DNA from: Planococcus halocryophilus
GTDB lineage: Bacteria > Bacillota > Bacilli > Bacillales_A > Planococcaceae
NCBI RefSeq assembly: GCF_022489025.1
Contig: NZ_JAKVTG010000022.1
Location: 1-37,833, forward strand
DNA: 37,833 nt
Reading direction: 5' to 3'
This document shows, in pieces, positions 16,144 through 23,297 of this stretch. The stretch's first letter is position 1, and each line of letters begins with the position of its first letter. The position numbers and the translations under genes are program-made. The notes below the pieces were generated by a model. That model worked only from the letters and a program-made list of their open reading frames with translations, was not told the DNA's origin and made no database searches.

Positions 16144-16878
16144 ATGATTAAGAAAATGACATTCGCCTTCGCTCCGTTTTTATTACTACTAACGTTGAGC
16201 GCATGCGCTGATAAAGAAGAAGATGCATCAACAGAAAAAACAGAGCCCGAAACAACTGAACAATCAGGTGAGACAGCTCCTGCAGAATATACGCTTGAAC
16301 TGCCAGAAAAAGAAGAGGTTGTTGTCATAGTAAATGGCGAAGAAATTTTAGGGAAAGTCTATAATAGCGTGGCACGTCAACTTGAAACTACATTAGCTGT
16401 TCAAGGTCAATCGGTTTCCGATGAGGAAAGTGCAGACCTTGTGAAAGAACAAGCTTTATCTGTATTAATTGGCAATAAAGTAATTTTGCAAGATGCAGAA
16501 GAAAAAGGCTATAAAGCTGACGATGAAACGGTTAATGAACGTTTGGAAGAGTTGAAAGGCCAATTTGAAACAGCAGAAGCAATGAACGCAGCATTAAAAG
16601 AAACCGGCTTTACAATAGAAGAAATGGAATTGCAACTACGCGAACAATTGGTGTATGAACAATACGTTGCAGAAGAAATCGAAGTCCCTAAAGTGACCGA
16701 CGAAGAAATACAAACAGCTTATGACGGCTTTGTTGAATCTTCTGAAGCAGAAGCTCCGCCTCTAGAAGAAATGGAACCAACAATCCGTCAGTCTCTAGAA
16801 GGACAAAAAACACAAGACGCGGTATTTACTCAGATTGAAAAGCTAAAGAAATCAGCTGACATCGAAGTCAAATTATAA
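16144..16878 (+). CDS. SurA N-terminal-domain lipoprotein (PrsA/SurA-like, no parvulin domain)
   Basis: A 244 aa lipoprotein with the lipobox TLSAC (Cys21), then an acidic Thr/Glu-rich linker to about residue 55. The segment VVVIVNGEEILGKVYNS (59-75) begins a SurA-N/trigger-factor-C-like chaperone domain, mostly helical to about residue 235. Full PrsA foldases insert a parvulin-type prolyl isomerase domain, which is missing here, so a chaperone or substrate-binding role outside the membrane is more likely than catalysis. GAGGAG precedes the ATG and a terminator follows the stop. It is monocistronic. The domain call is moderately strong; the client proteins are unknown. Confidence 0.85.
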   Translation: MIKKMTFAFAPFLLLLTLSACADKEEDASTEKTEPETTEQSGETAPAEYTLELPEKEEVVVIVNGEEILGKVYNSVARQLETTLAVQGQSVSDEESADLVKEQALSVLIGNKVILQDAEEKGYKADDETVNERLEELKGQFETAEAMNAALKETGFTIEEMELQLREQLVYEQYVAEEIEVPKVTDEEIQTAYDGFVESSEAEAPPLEEMEPTIRQSLEGQKTQDAVFTQIEKLKKSADIEVKL

Positions 16879-16881
16879 ACG

Positions 16882-16917
16882 AAAACATCCCGCTCAAGTT
16901 GAGCAGGATGTTTTTTG
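16882..16917. terminator. Intrinsic terminator between convergent genes
   Basis: AACATCC-GCTC and GAGC-GGATGTT form the stem, followed by TTTTTT on the plus strand. It ends the SurA-like lipoprotein gene and abuts the stop of the convergent small gene. Confidence 0.88.
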
Positions 16918-17199
16918 TTAAGCTAGCTTTTCTGAACAGTAAGCAAGAATTTCTTCTTCTTCCTCTTCTTCAAGTCCAAATTCAAGTGCACCTCTTGTTT
17001 GCTTATCGATAAAATTATAATGTGCGATACGAGCTCCAGCTTCTTCTGCAGCGATAATAACGCGCAGTTCCAAGCCGCCTTCCGTATATAATTCATCTTC
17101 TTCGTCCACTTCAACGTTCAACAAGAATTCATAGCGATCGCCCACCATGATACCTGTTGGGTCATTAATTTTGTGAAACACATAATCTGTAATTTGCAT
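16918..17199 (-). CDS. Small acidic cytosolic protein, DUF6509-like
   Basis: A 93 aa strongly acidic protein. The start ATG at 17199 has GGAGGTG upstream. Recognisable segments are DPTGIMVGDRYEFLLNVEV (13-31), a two-strand middle with ELRVIIA, and an acidic C-terminus with seven consecutive Glu followed by a helix ILAYCSEKLA. It resembles a small Bacillus family I recall as DUF6509; the number should be checked. A second frame overlaps it on the same strand but has no ribosome-binding site. No function is known. Confidence 0.75.
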   Translation of the reverse strand: MQITDYVFHKINDPTGIMVGDRYEFLLNVEVDEEDELYTEGGLELRVIIAAEEAGARIAHYNFIDKQTRGALEFGLEEEEEEEILAYCSEKLA

Positions 17200-17267
17200 T
17201 GTAACACCTCCGTTCTTCTATTCTAGCTTGTCTACACCTTTTTGGACAGTTACACGGCAAAATAAAC

Positions 17268-17292
17268 GTTTATTCTACTCCTGACAGGGAAT
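17268..17292 (+). promoter_or_regulatory. SigB-like promoter of the YhfK-like gene
   Basis: GTTTAT, 13 bases, then GGGAAT matches the Bacillus SigB pattern GTTTAA-N13/14-GGGTAT at 5/6 and 5/6 positions, about 37 bp upstream of the start codon. No better SigA promoter is seen in this short region. Confidence 0.55.
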
Positions 17293-17329
17293 ATAAAGAA
17301 AGTGAAGACAATTAAAGGAGTGGAATCGA

Positions 17330-17977
17330 ATGAACGTATTAGTAATAGGAGCAAACGGTCAAGTCGGCCGCAACATTGTCAAAGAATTAGCAGAAACAAA
17401 CCACAAAGCAACCGCCATGGTTCGTAAAGAAGAACAAATAGATAAACTAAAAGAACTCGGTGCTACTAATGTAGTATTAGGGGATTTAGAAAAAGATTTT
17501 AGCGATGCTTTTGAAGGAGTAGATGCTGTTATTTTTGCAGCAGGATCTGGACCCAAAACTGGCGCTGATAAAACATTAACCATTGATTTATGGGGTTCTG
17601 TGAAAGCTGCGCAATATGCACAAGAAAAAGGTATAAAAAGATTTGTACAATTAGGCTCGGTTGGATCAGACAATCCGGATGCCGGCGGTGAAGCGATGAA
17701 GCCATATCTTGTCGCTAAACGCACAGCAGATGATTTATTGAAAACAACCAATTTAGATTATACAATTGTCCGCCCAGGGGCACTTTCGGATGAAGAAAAG
17801 TCTGGCAAAATTGAAGTGTCTCTCGATGGCTTTAGTTCTTTAGAAGGCAGATCTATTCCAAGAGCAGATGTGGCACATGTACTAGTCGATGTACTAGATC
17901 GGAACAACACTTACCATAAAGTGTTTGAAGTGCTACAAGGCGATCAGCCAGCCAGCGACCAATTAAATTCCTTATAA
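17330..17977 (+). CDS. yhfK: NAD(P)-binding atypical SDR family protein (YhfK-like)
   Basis: A 215 aa Rossmann-fold protein of the atypical short-chain dehydrogenase (NAD(P)H-binding, NmrA-like) group, close in layout to B. subtilis YhfK. The cofactor loop GANGQVGR is at residues 8-15, an Arg for NADP preference is in AMVRKEEQ, GDLEKDF and FAAGSG follow, and YLVAKRTAD has the SDR Tyr-x3-Lys arrangement. TIVRPGALSDEE is typical of the family. GGAG precedes the ATG. A SigB-like promoter suggests general-stress expression. The substrate is unknown; some relatives sense the NADP redox state rather than catalyse. Confidence 0.87.
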   Translation: MNVLVIGANGQVGRNIVKELAETNHKATAMVRKEEQIDKLKELGATNVVLGDLEKDFSDAFEGVDAVIFAAGSGPKTGADKTLTIDLWGSVKAAQYAQEKGIKRFVQLGSVGSDNPDAGGEAMKPYLVAKRTADDLLKTTNLDYTIVRPGALSDEEKSGKIEVSLDGFSSLEGRSIPRADVAHVLVDVLDRNNTYHKVFEVLQGDQPASDQLNSL

Positions 17978-17997
17978 GAAAGATTGGAATCTACAGT

Positions 17998-18029
17998 AAA
18001 AAAGAGCGAATGGATTTTCGCTCTTTTTT
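17998..18029 (+). terminator. Intrinsic terminator after the YhfK-like gene
   Basis: GAGCGAA and TTCGCTC with a short loop, flanked by A and T tracts; TTTTTT follows on the plus strand. Confidence 0.9.
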
Positions 18030-18071
18030 GTGTTAAAATAGGCAATACGATAATTAGAGGACGTGATAAGC

Positions 18072-18455
18072 ATGATTAATATTCAACCACCAAAAGCTGA
18101 TGTGACGATTACACAGCGCAAACAAGAAATTACAGGTGACGAAGCTGTCATCAAACCATTATTCGGCTTTATCGATTTGTACGATATTCCACGCGATAAA
18201 GGCGGCATTATTCAATTCTTCAACCATAGTGGCGAGCTATTGTTTGTCGGGAAAGCTCGCAAACTACGTCAACGTGTGAAAAAGCATTTTGAAGATTCAG
18301 TATCACCATTGAAAAATCACCGTGAAGAAGTTTACCGTATTACGGTTTCTTTCGTTGAAGATCCAATGGAACGCGAAATTTACGAAACGTATTTAATCAA
18401 CGCTCATAAAGCTAAATACAACGTAGACAAAGTGTTTTATAAAGACCAAGAATAG
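18072..18455 (+). CDS. UvrC-like GIY-YIG domain protein (stand-alone)
   Basis: A 127 aa protein consisting of one GIY-YIG nuclease-like domain closest to the UvrC N-terminus. GGIIQF (44-49) replaces GIY, and LLFVGKARKLRQRVKKHF (56-73) matches the YIG strand and catalytic-Arg helix of UvrC. E105 in REIYETYLI is at the position of the metal-binding Glu. The preferred start is ATG at 18072, with AGAGG about ten bases upstream; an in-frame GTG at 18063 is too close to that site. A 40-residue N-terminal extension is unlike UvrC. It may act in DNA repair, as annotated for Bacillus relatives, but the altered GIY leaves nuclease activity uncertain. Confidence 0.82.
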   Translation: MINIQPPKADVTITQRKQEITGDEAVIKPLFGFIDLYDIPRDKGGIIQFFNHSGELLFVGKARKLRQRVKKHFEDSVSPLKNHREEVYRITVSFVEDPMEREIYETYLINAHKAKYNVDKVFYKDQE

Positions 18456-18456
18456 T

Positions 18457-18488
18457 CAAAAAGGAAGCCCGCGGGCTTCCTTTTTTTA
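18457..18488. terminator. Bidirectional intrinsic terminator
   Basis: GGAAGCCCGCGGGCTTCC is a perfect palindrome flanked by A and T tracts. It separates the convergent GIY-YIG and GNAT genes. Confidence 0.92.
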
Positions 18489-18929
18489 TTGCTTTTTAAT
18501 CTCAGTTGCATCAACAAGCCACTTTTCAAAATAATGATGGCTGTGTCCTTCGGGATGATTGTTCACTCGACCAAATTCCGTGAAACCTTGCTTCTTATAA
18601 AATTCAGGTGCTTGAAAACTGAAGGTATCAACAATCATCACTCTGTACTTTTTACAGCGTGCATAAACTTCGGCTTTAGCCATTAGCTTTTCCGCCACGC
18701 GCTGCCCTCTGACCGAAGGATCTACCCACAGAAAATCAATGTGTATGCTCTTCCAAAAACTTGTAGTCGTCAAGCCACCTACAATCTCTTCCTCTTTATT
18801 GCGCACAATAAAGCTCATTTGTTCAACTGGAGACTTTACTTCTGCAGGTAAATTAGCCATATTGTGTTCAATTACTTTTTTTCGTATAAACTCATGGTCT
18901 TCTGGCTCGTTTTGTTGAATAATTCCCAT
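18486..18929 (-). CDS. GNAT family N-acetyltransferase
   Basis: A 147 aa acetyltransferase of the GNAT superfamily. The acetyl-CoA pyrophosphate-binding motif A is at VDPSVRGQRVAEKLMAKAE (R-G-x-R-V-A pattern), preceded by strand IHIDFLWV and followed by VDTFSFQAPEFYKKQGFTEFG, the usual motif B with a conserved Tyr. A C-terminal HPEGHSHHYFEKWL segment is typical of a Bacilli subgroup. GGGGG precedes the ATG. The substrate cannot be predicted. It is monocistronic and convergent with the GIY-YIG gene. Confidence 0.87.
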   Translation of the reverse strand: MGIIQQNEPEDHEFIRKKVIEHNMANLPAEVKSPVEQMSFIVRNKEEEIVGGLTTTSFWKSIHIDFLWVDPSVRGQRVAEKLMAKAEVYARCKKYRVMIVDTFSFQAPEFYKKQGFTEFGRVNNHPEGHSHHYFEKWLVDATEIKKQ

Positions 18930-19008
18930 TAAGGTATTCCCCCTTTTTTAAAACTCATTTTATTTTCTCATTTTCTGCTGCTTTTGTGCATCTTCTATTA
19001 ACAATCAT

Positions 19009-19034
19009 GTTTTAACTCTCCTACCAAAAGGAAT
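19009..19034 (+). promoter_or_regulatory. Possible SigB-like promoter of the dimethylargininase-like gene
   Basis: GTTTTA, 14 bases, then AGGAAT: 5/6 and 4/6 agreement with the SigB consensus, close to the start codon. Weak on sequence alone. Confidence 0.3.
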
Positions 19035-19070
19035 AGTGAAGTACCAACTATGTTTTTTGGAGGAAATCAT

Positions 19071-19925
19071 ATGACTTCTACAATAAAAGAAAGTCTATCT
19101 GCTCACAGCCAAAGTGAATACGATCCGCTCCGACGGGTGTTGTTAAGTCCCCCTCGCTTTATGGAAATAAAGGACGTTATTAACGATGTCCAAAAAAGAT
19201 ATAAAGATGAAAATATTGATGTAGATAAAGCACTGGATCAACACAATAAATTTATTCAGGCATTGATCGAACACGGTGTTCATACAGATTTGATCGAGCC
19301 CTCAGAGAATTATCCTGAACAAGTTTTCACTCGTGACATCGGATTTACCATTGGCGATACTGTATTCATTAGTGAAATGGCTTCTGAAATTCGCCAAGGC
19401 GAAGAACAAGAGCTTCAAAAGTGGATGGAGACACATCATGTTAATTTCAAGCGATTGACAGGTCACCGAATTGAAGGTGGCGACGTCATTATTGACCGTG
19501 ATACGGTCTTTGTTGGCGTCAGCAGTCGAACTTCTAAAAAAGCCATACAAAAACTACAAGCTGAATTACAAGACTTCGAAATTGTTCCGATTTCTTTTAA
19601 TGAGAAATACTTACACCTGGATTGTGTATTCAATATTTTATCTCCAACCGAAGCGCTAATTTTTCCTGAAGCACTCGATGCAACTACGATTCGCATGCTC
19701 GCTGAACGTTACACGTTAATACGTGTTAACGAAAAAGAACAGTTTGCATTGGGTACAAATGTACTATCAATCGGTGATCGAAAAGTGTTCAGTCAACCGC
19801 AAAACGTGCATGTGAACAAGCATTTGACTGCTCGCGGTTTTCACGTCATCGAAGTCGATTATTCTGAAATTATTAAATCCGGCGGCGCTTTCCGTTGCTG
19901 CACAATGCCATTAATTCGTTCTTAA
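19071..19925 (+). CDS. Dimethylarginine dimethylaminohydrolase/arginine deiminase-fold protein (YkgA-like)
   Basis: Amidinotransferase-fold (pentein) hydrolase of 284 aa, resembling B. subtilis YkgA and dimethylargininases. Active-site elements are visible: FTRDIGF (86-92), the substrate-binding EGGD (135-138), His182 in YLHLDC, and the nucleophile Cys276 in FRCCTMPL near the C-terminus. The family hydrolyses the guanidinium group of arginine derivatives (e.g. dimethylarginine to citrulline and dimethylamine); the true substrate here is unknown. The start at 19071 has GGAGG with seven-base spacing, so the upstream in-frame ATG at 19050 is rejected. There are no arginine-pathway neighbours. 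Confidence 0.88.
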   Translation: MTSTIKESLSAHSQSEYDPLRRVLLSPPRFMEIKDVINDVQKRYKDENIDVDKALDQHNKFIQALIEHGVHTDLIEPSENYPEQVFTRDIGFTIGDTVFISEMASEIRQGEEQELQKWMETHHVNFKRLTGHRIEGGDVIIDRDTVFVGVSSRTSKKAIQKLQAELQDFEIVPISFNEKYLHLDCVFNILSPTEALIFPEALDATTIRMLAERYTLIRVNEKEQFALGTNVLSIGDRKVFSQPQNVHVNKHLTARGFHVIEVDYSEIIKSGGAFRCCTMPLIRS

Positions 19926-19929
19926 AAAA

Positions 19930-19965
19930 TAATACCCCTTAAGCCTAAATGGCTTAAGGGGTATT
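19930..19965. terminator. Bidirectional terminator between convergent genes
   Basis: ATACCCCTTAAGCC and GGCTTAAGGGGTAT form a 14-bp stem. The U tract is stronger on the minus strand, serving trpG. Confidence 0.88.
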
Positions 19966-19971
19966 TATGTT

Positions 19972-20565
19972 CTATCGCTGATTCGTCGCTTCTTGACGAC
20001 TTTGCACAATAAATTCTTTCATCAATTCGACTCCGTCTGGTGTACCAATGGATTCCGGGTGAAATTGGATTCCGTATACCGGGTATTCCTTATGTTTCAC
20101 GGCCATAATGGTATCGTCATCGAGTGCTTTTGATTGGATTTCTAAACAACTAGCCAATGTTTCCGGCTCTAACACAAGTGAATGATAGCGCATGACTGGT
20201 AGTGGCAACGGCATATTTTTAAACAATCCTTGTTGACTATGCGATACATCCGATACTTTGCCGTGGCGGATAAACGGTGCTTCAACAACATTCCCACCAA
20301 ATGCAGCTCCAATTAATTGTTGCCCCAGACAAATCCCCAAAATTGGAACAGACGCGTACAATTCTTGAATTAGCTCAATCGATTCAGGCAATTCTCGCGG
20401 GTGGCCCGGCCCTGGCGAGAGAATAATTGCTTGAGGATTTTTTTCTTTAATTTCATCGAGTGTTAAAACACCATAACGCACTACTTCCACTTCGACGTCC
20501 ATTGCAGCGACAGCTTGATAAATATTATACGTAAACGAGTCATAATGATCGATTAATAAAATCAT
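19972..20565 (-). CDS. trpG: Anthranilate synthase component II (glutamine amidotransferase)
   Basis: Class I glutamine amidotransferase of 197 aa that supplies ammonia to TrpE. The nucleophile is C79 in GICLGQQ, the His-Glu pair is H169 and E171 in FHPESIGTPDG, and the oxyanion loop is LSPGPGHP (49-56). The family cannot be split into TrpG and PabA by sequence with certainty, and in Bacillus one protein serves both pathways. The choice of TrpG rests on the four-base overlap with trpE and the tryptophan T-box at the head of the operon. GGAGG precedes the ATG. A terminator follows, so trpDCFBA are not part of this transcript. Confidence 0.92.
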   Translation of the reverse strand: MILLIDHYDSFTYNIYQAVAAMDVEVEVVRYGVLTLDEIKEKNPQAIILSPGPGHPRELPESIELIQELYASVPILGICLGQQLIGAAFGGNVVEAPFIRHGKVSDVSHSQQGLFKNMPLPLPVMRYHSLVLEPETLASCLEIQSKALDDDTIMAVKHKEYPVYGIQFHPESIGTPDGVELMKEFIVQSRQEATNQR

Positions 20566-21911
20566 CCGAACACCTCCGTAAGTGAACGCGCTTTGTGAAG
20601 CGTTTCCTCATATTCTGCTTGCGGGTCTGAGTCAAACACAATGCCTGCTCCTGCTTGAACATGAACCATTTCATCTTTAACGACAAAGGTTCGAATGGCG
20701 AGTGCCACATCAAGATTTCCATTAAATCCTAAATAACCGATAGCTCCACCGTAAACGCCTCTGCGCTCTTCTTCAAACTCCTGTATCAATTGCATGGCGC
20801 GAACTTTAGGTGCCCCTGAAACCGTTCCAGCAGGTAAACACGATACCAATGCATCGAGTGGGTGCATTTTCGGGTCGAGTTCTCCTGTTACTTCTGACAC
20901 CAGGTGCATAACATGTTGGTATTTCTCAATGACCATATACTTTGGTACATCTACCGTTCCAATTTGTGCCACACGCCCGACATCGTTACGGCTGAGATCT
21001 ACGAGCATTTTATGCTCAGCTTGTTCTTTTTCATCGCCAGCCAGTTCTTCTGCTAAACGATTGTCTTCACTATCCGTTTTTCCGCGTTTACGCGTGCCGG
21101 CAATCGGATTAGTAATCATATGACTATCGCGTATCGTCAAGAGGCTTTCTGGTGAAGCTCCGACCACTGCATATCCATCAAAATCGATGAAAAATTGATA
21201 AGGCGACGGATTTTGCTTACGCAATTTACGATATAGTGTAAAAGCATCTCCTTTATAACTTGCAGATAAACGCTGAGACAAGACTAATTGAAAAACATCG
21301 CCTTTGCGGATGTGATCTTTTGCTTGCTCTACTTGTTTGCGGAAAAAAGCATCAGTTGTTTTGGAATGGAATTGCAGTGATTGCTGGTCTGTTGTCACTG
21401 GCTTTTCTGGAACAGCCAATTGTTGCTCAATTTCATCTAGCTTATCTTCAAACGACAAAATGGTCACGTCATTTTTCACATGATCAAATACCACAATTGT
21501 CTCGTAAATCTGCAGATGAATATCCGGCATTTGAAGACTGTCTTCTTTTGGTGCTTTAATCGGTTCGTAAACTTGAATCGCATCGTATCCAATATATCCA
21601 AGAGCTCCACCTGTAAAAGGAAGTCCCTCTACTTCCGCATCATAACGCGGCATTAATTTCTTGATGAGTTCTAACGGTTTTCCTTCATGTATGCTTTCGG
21701 TACCTGTCCGAAAATCAATTTCTCGCAATTGTTTACCATGACCGATATATCCGACCGTCGGATTTGCTCCTATAAAAGAATAACGACCTGTCACACTCAT
21801 CTTTAATGAACTTTCAAGCAGACATTTGCGCTCTCCTGTTAATCGATTAAACACTGCAATGGGTGTTAACGAATCCCCATCAATTTTTCTCGTCTTCATT
21901 TCTTTACTCAT
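20562..21911 (-). CDS. trpE: Anthranilate synthase component I
   Basis: Chorismate plus ammonia to anthranilate, the first step of tryptophan synthesis. The 449 aa protein has the N-terminal LLESSLKMSVTGRYSFIGANP-type region where feedback tryptophan binds in TrpE. The chorismate-binding domain includes NPIAGTRKRG, LVDLSRNDVGRVA, PAGTVSGAPKVRAM and GAGIVFDSDP. This is typical of TrpE rather than PabB. It is the first gene after a long T-box leader and overlaps trpG by four bases. At 449 aa it is somewhat shorter than many TrpE proteins (about 500 aa). Loss of other trp genes from this locus is unusual compared with full trp operons. Confidence 0.92.
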   Translation of the reverse strand: MSKEMKTRKIDGDSLTPIAVFNRLTGERKCLLESSLKMSVTGRYSFIGANPTVGYIGHGKQLREIDFRTGTESIHEGKPLELIKKLMPRYDAEVEGLPFTGGALGYIGYDAIQVYEPIKAPKEDSLQMPDIHLQIYETIVVFDHVKNDVTILSFEDKLDEIEQQLAVPEKPVTTDQQSLQFHSKTTDAFFRKQVEQAKDHIRKGDVFQLVLSQRLSASYKGDAFTLYRKLRKQNPSPYQFFIDFDGYAVVGASPESLLTIRDSHMITNPIAGTRKRGKTDSEDNRLAEELAGDEKEQAEHKMLVDLSRNDVGRVAQIGTVDVPKYMVIEKYQHVMHLVSEVTGELDPKMHPLDALVSCLPAGTVSGAPKVRAMQLIQEFEEERRGVYGGAIGYLGFNGNLDVALAIRTFVVKDEMVHVQAGAGIVFDSDPQAEYEETLHKARSLTEVFG

Positions 21912-21974
21912 CTCAACTCATCTCCATTTCTGAAAAACGCAGTTAGTCGTGCATTTTTCCTACCTGTTAAAAAC

Positions 21975-22018
21975 AAAAAAGTCCCCTGCAAGAAACAGAA
22001 TTGTTCCTTGCAGAGGAC
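21975..22018 (-). terminator. T-box regulated terminator ahead of trpE
   Basis: GTCCTCTGCAAGGAAC pairs with GTTTCTTGCAGGGGAC and is followed by UUUUUU on the minus strand. Its 5' arm overlaps the sequence just after the T-box core, so it is mutually exclusive with the antiterminator. Confidence 0.92.
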
Positions 22019-22296
22019 GGATTGACCGTGGTACCACCTCATGTTAAAGCTGTTACAGCTTTCACTCTATCCCCGATAACGTAGGGAAACGAATTCTTCT
22101 ACTACTTGTTCAAAGAATCACTCATAAGCCCATTCACTCAGATACCCCACCAGTTTCCACCTGCCACTGGCTCTCTTTGAGAGGTTGATCTGTGCTACTT
22201 TTCTTATTCATCGATTTAGCTCTACTATACTCTTCTCAACTAGAATTCGGCGATGTCGCTCCCGACACCTTCTACCGCAATCCGTACAAAAAGGTT
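21975..22296 (-). ncRNA. Tryptophan T-box leader (tRNA-sensing riboswitch) of trpE-trpG
   Basis: The T-box core GGTGGTACCACGG is at 22026-22038 on the minus strand, directly before the terminator. Upstream in the transcript are stem I features: AGAGTA (S-turn-like), AGAGAGCCAGTGGCAGGTGG with the distal-loop pattern GGTGGAAACTGG, then GAATGGGC, where UGG is the likely specifier codon. Uncharged tRNA-Trp should stabilise the antiterminator through UGG(U)-NCCA pairing and switch trpE-trpG on. B. subtilis controls trp by TRAP instead. The leader also explains this 490-bp gene-free gap. Confidence 0.9.
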
Positions 22297-22302
22297 GTGC
22301 TC

Positions 22303-22331
22303 ATCTTATTAAATCCAAGCAGTTTTGTCAA
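22303..22331 (-). promoter_or_regulatory. SigA-type promoter of the T-box-trpEG transcript
   Basis: TTGACA at 22326-22331, 17-base spacer, then TAAGAT at 22303-22308 on the minus strand. It starts the leader a few bases before stem I. Confidence 0.75.
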
Positions 22332-22372
22332 CTGTAAGCTAGTTAATAATAGACAATTCCGTCTACAAACGC

Positions 22373-22402
22373 AAAAAAGGACGCCCCCATAGAGTCGTCC
22401 CG
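22373..22402 (-). terminator. Intrinsic terminator after the DUF2269-like gene
   Basis: GGACGACTC and GGGCGTCC (one mismatch) form the stem on the minus strand, followed by UUUUUU. Confidence 0.75.
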
Positions 22403-22407
22403 TTTCA

Positions 22408-22839
22408 TCACCATAACATTGGCTTATCTACCATAAACCACATCATCAGTACTAATAAAAAGATATAAATCCATAAAGAGCGATTTAACTTTTTAACCAA
22501 TGTTAAATGATTAAATTTCTCATCATTAAACTTACGGAGAGTTGGTGTAAATGCACGTGCTAAGAAAAACACAGAAGCTACCATAACTCCTATAGTGCCT
22601 AGTATCCACGAAGTTCCCCATCCCCATGGGCCTTGCCAAATCAACAAAACACCCGTTGTCACTAATACATGCCCGGCATGTTTAACCAGGCGAGTTGCCG
22701 ATTTAAACGTAATAATATGTGACAGAAGAACATCGCCGGAGGCAGTCTCCATTCGCTTAACTAAAGGAAGGAGCACAAAGAACGGTCCAACCGATAAAAC
22801 CGCACTTAAGATATGAGCAAACAAAATGAGTGTGTACAT
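22408..22839 (-). CDS. Small integral membrane protein, DUF2269-like
   Basis: A 143 aa protein with four predicted membrane segments: LILFAHILSAVLSVGPFFVLLP, a central pair around VLVTTGVLLIWQGPWGW and WILGTIGVMVASVFFLA, and a C-terminal IYIFLLVLMMWFMV. The early His (AHILSA) and the His in KHAGHVLVTTG are conserved in this type of protein and could bind haem or metal, but this is speculation. It follows the ASCH gene by only seven bases and probably relies on it for translation, since its own ribosome-binding site is weak. Function unknown. Confidence 0.75.
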   Translation of the reverse strand: MYTLILFAHILSAVLSVGPFFVLLPLVKRMETASGDVLLSHIITFKSATRLVKHAGHVLVTTGVLLIWQGPWGWGTSWILGTIGVMVASVFFLARAFTPTLRKFNDEKFNHLTLVKKLNRSLWIYIFLLVLMMWFMVDKPMLW

Positions 22840-22846
22840 CTCGTGA

Positions 22847-23194
22847 TTACTCTTCCGTTAAATGAAATTCGTGAACCCAGACAGTCATCTGTGGCAACCA
22901 AGGCATACCCGCATGAGTAGACAATATCGCTTGTTTGTATTCCTCAACAGTCGCATACCCTTCTCCTGTTACGATTTCATCCGTTAACTCCCCAAGTGTT
23001 TGTTGGTATACACGGTCTACTAAGAATTTTTTATCTTCAAGTACCATAATTTCTCCAACGTCTGCATAGCGACCATTTCGACGTGTTGCTATTTTCTTGC
23101 CGAGCAACACTTTTTCTACATCTTGTTTATTCGTTACAAGTCTTTCAATGCTACATGTTTTTGGCGGCAATTGCTGCGCATTTTTTTCAGTCAT
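22847..23194 (-). CDS. ASCH/PUA-like domain protein
   Basis: A 115 aa soluble protein. The segment KVLLGKKIATRRNGRYADVGE (28-48) fits the ASCH domain pattern G-x-K-x-x-T-x-R, with an Arg-rich loop and a following beta strand. TLGELTDEIVTGEGYATVEEYKQAI is the usual ASCH continuation. ASCH proteins bind RNA or act as small hydrolases, and the role here is unknown. GAGAGGTGG precedes the ATG at 23194. It is the first gene of a two-gene operon with the DUF2269-like membrane protein, with seven bases between. No functional link between them is evident. Confidence 0.75.
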   Translation of the reverse strand: MTEKNAQQLPPKTCSIERLVTNKQDVEKVLLGKKIATRRNGRYADVGEIMVLEDKKFLVDRVYQQTLGELTDEIVTGEGYATVEEYKQAILSTHAGMPWLPQMTVWVHEFHLTEE

Positions 23195-23258
23195 TTTTGT
23201 TCCACCTCTCGTTAGTTCCTAATTCAGTATAGCCTTTTCTACAGGCTAATTCACCCCA

Positions 23259-23295
23259 TAAAAAAATCGCCCTGTTTAGACAGAGCGATTCTTTT
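23259..23295 (-). terminator. Intrinsic terminator after the SleB-like hydrolase gene
   Basis: AATCGCTCTGT and ACAGGGCGATT form the stem on the minus strand, followed by UUUUUUU. Confidence 0.88.
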
Positions 23296-23297
23296 AT

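Noticed and set aside
19972..21911. pabA-pabB (folate) instead of trpG-trpE
   Set aside because: The upstream leader has a T-box with a likely Trp specifier, and the large subunit has TrpE-type N-terminal feedback-site sequence. PabA-like dual use of the small subunit remains possible.
22192..22392. A 66-codon plus-strand frame in the trp leader region
   Set aside because: It lies antisense to the T-box leader and the trp promoter, with no ribosome-binding site and no recognisable protein.
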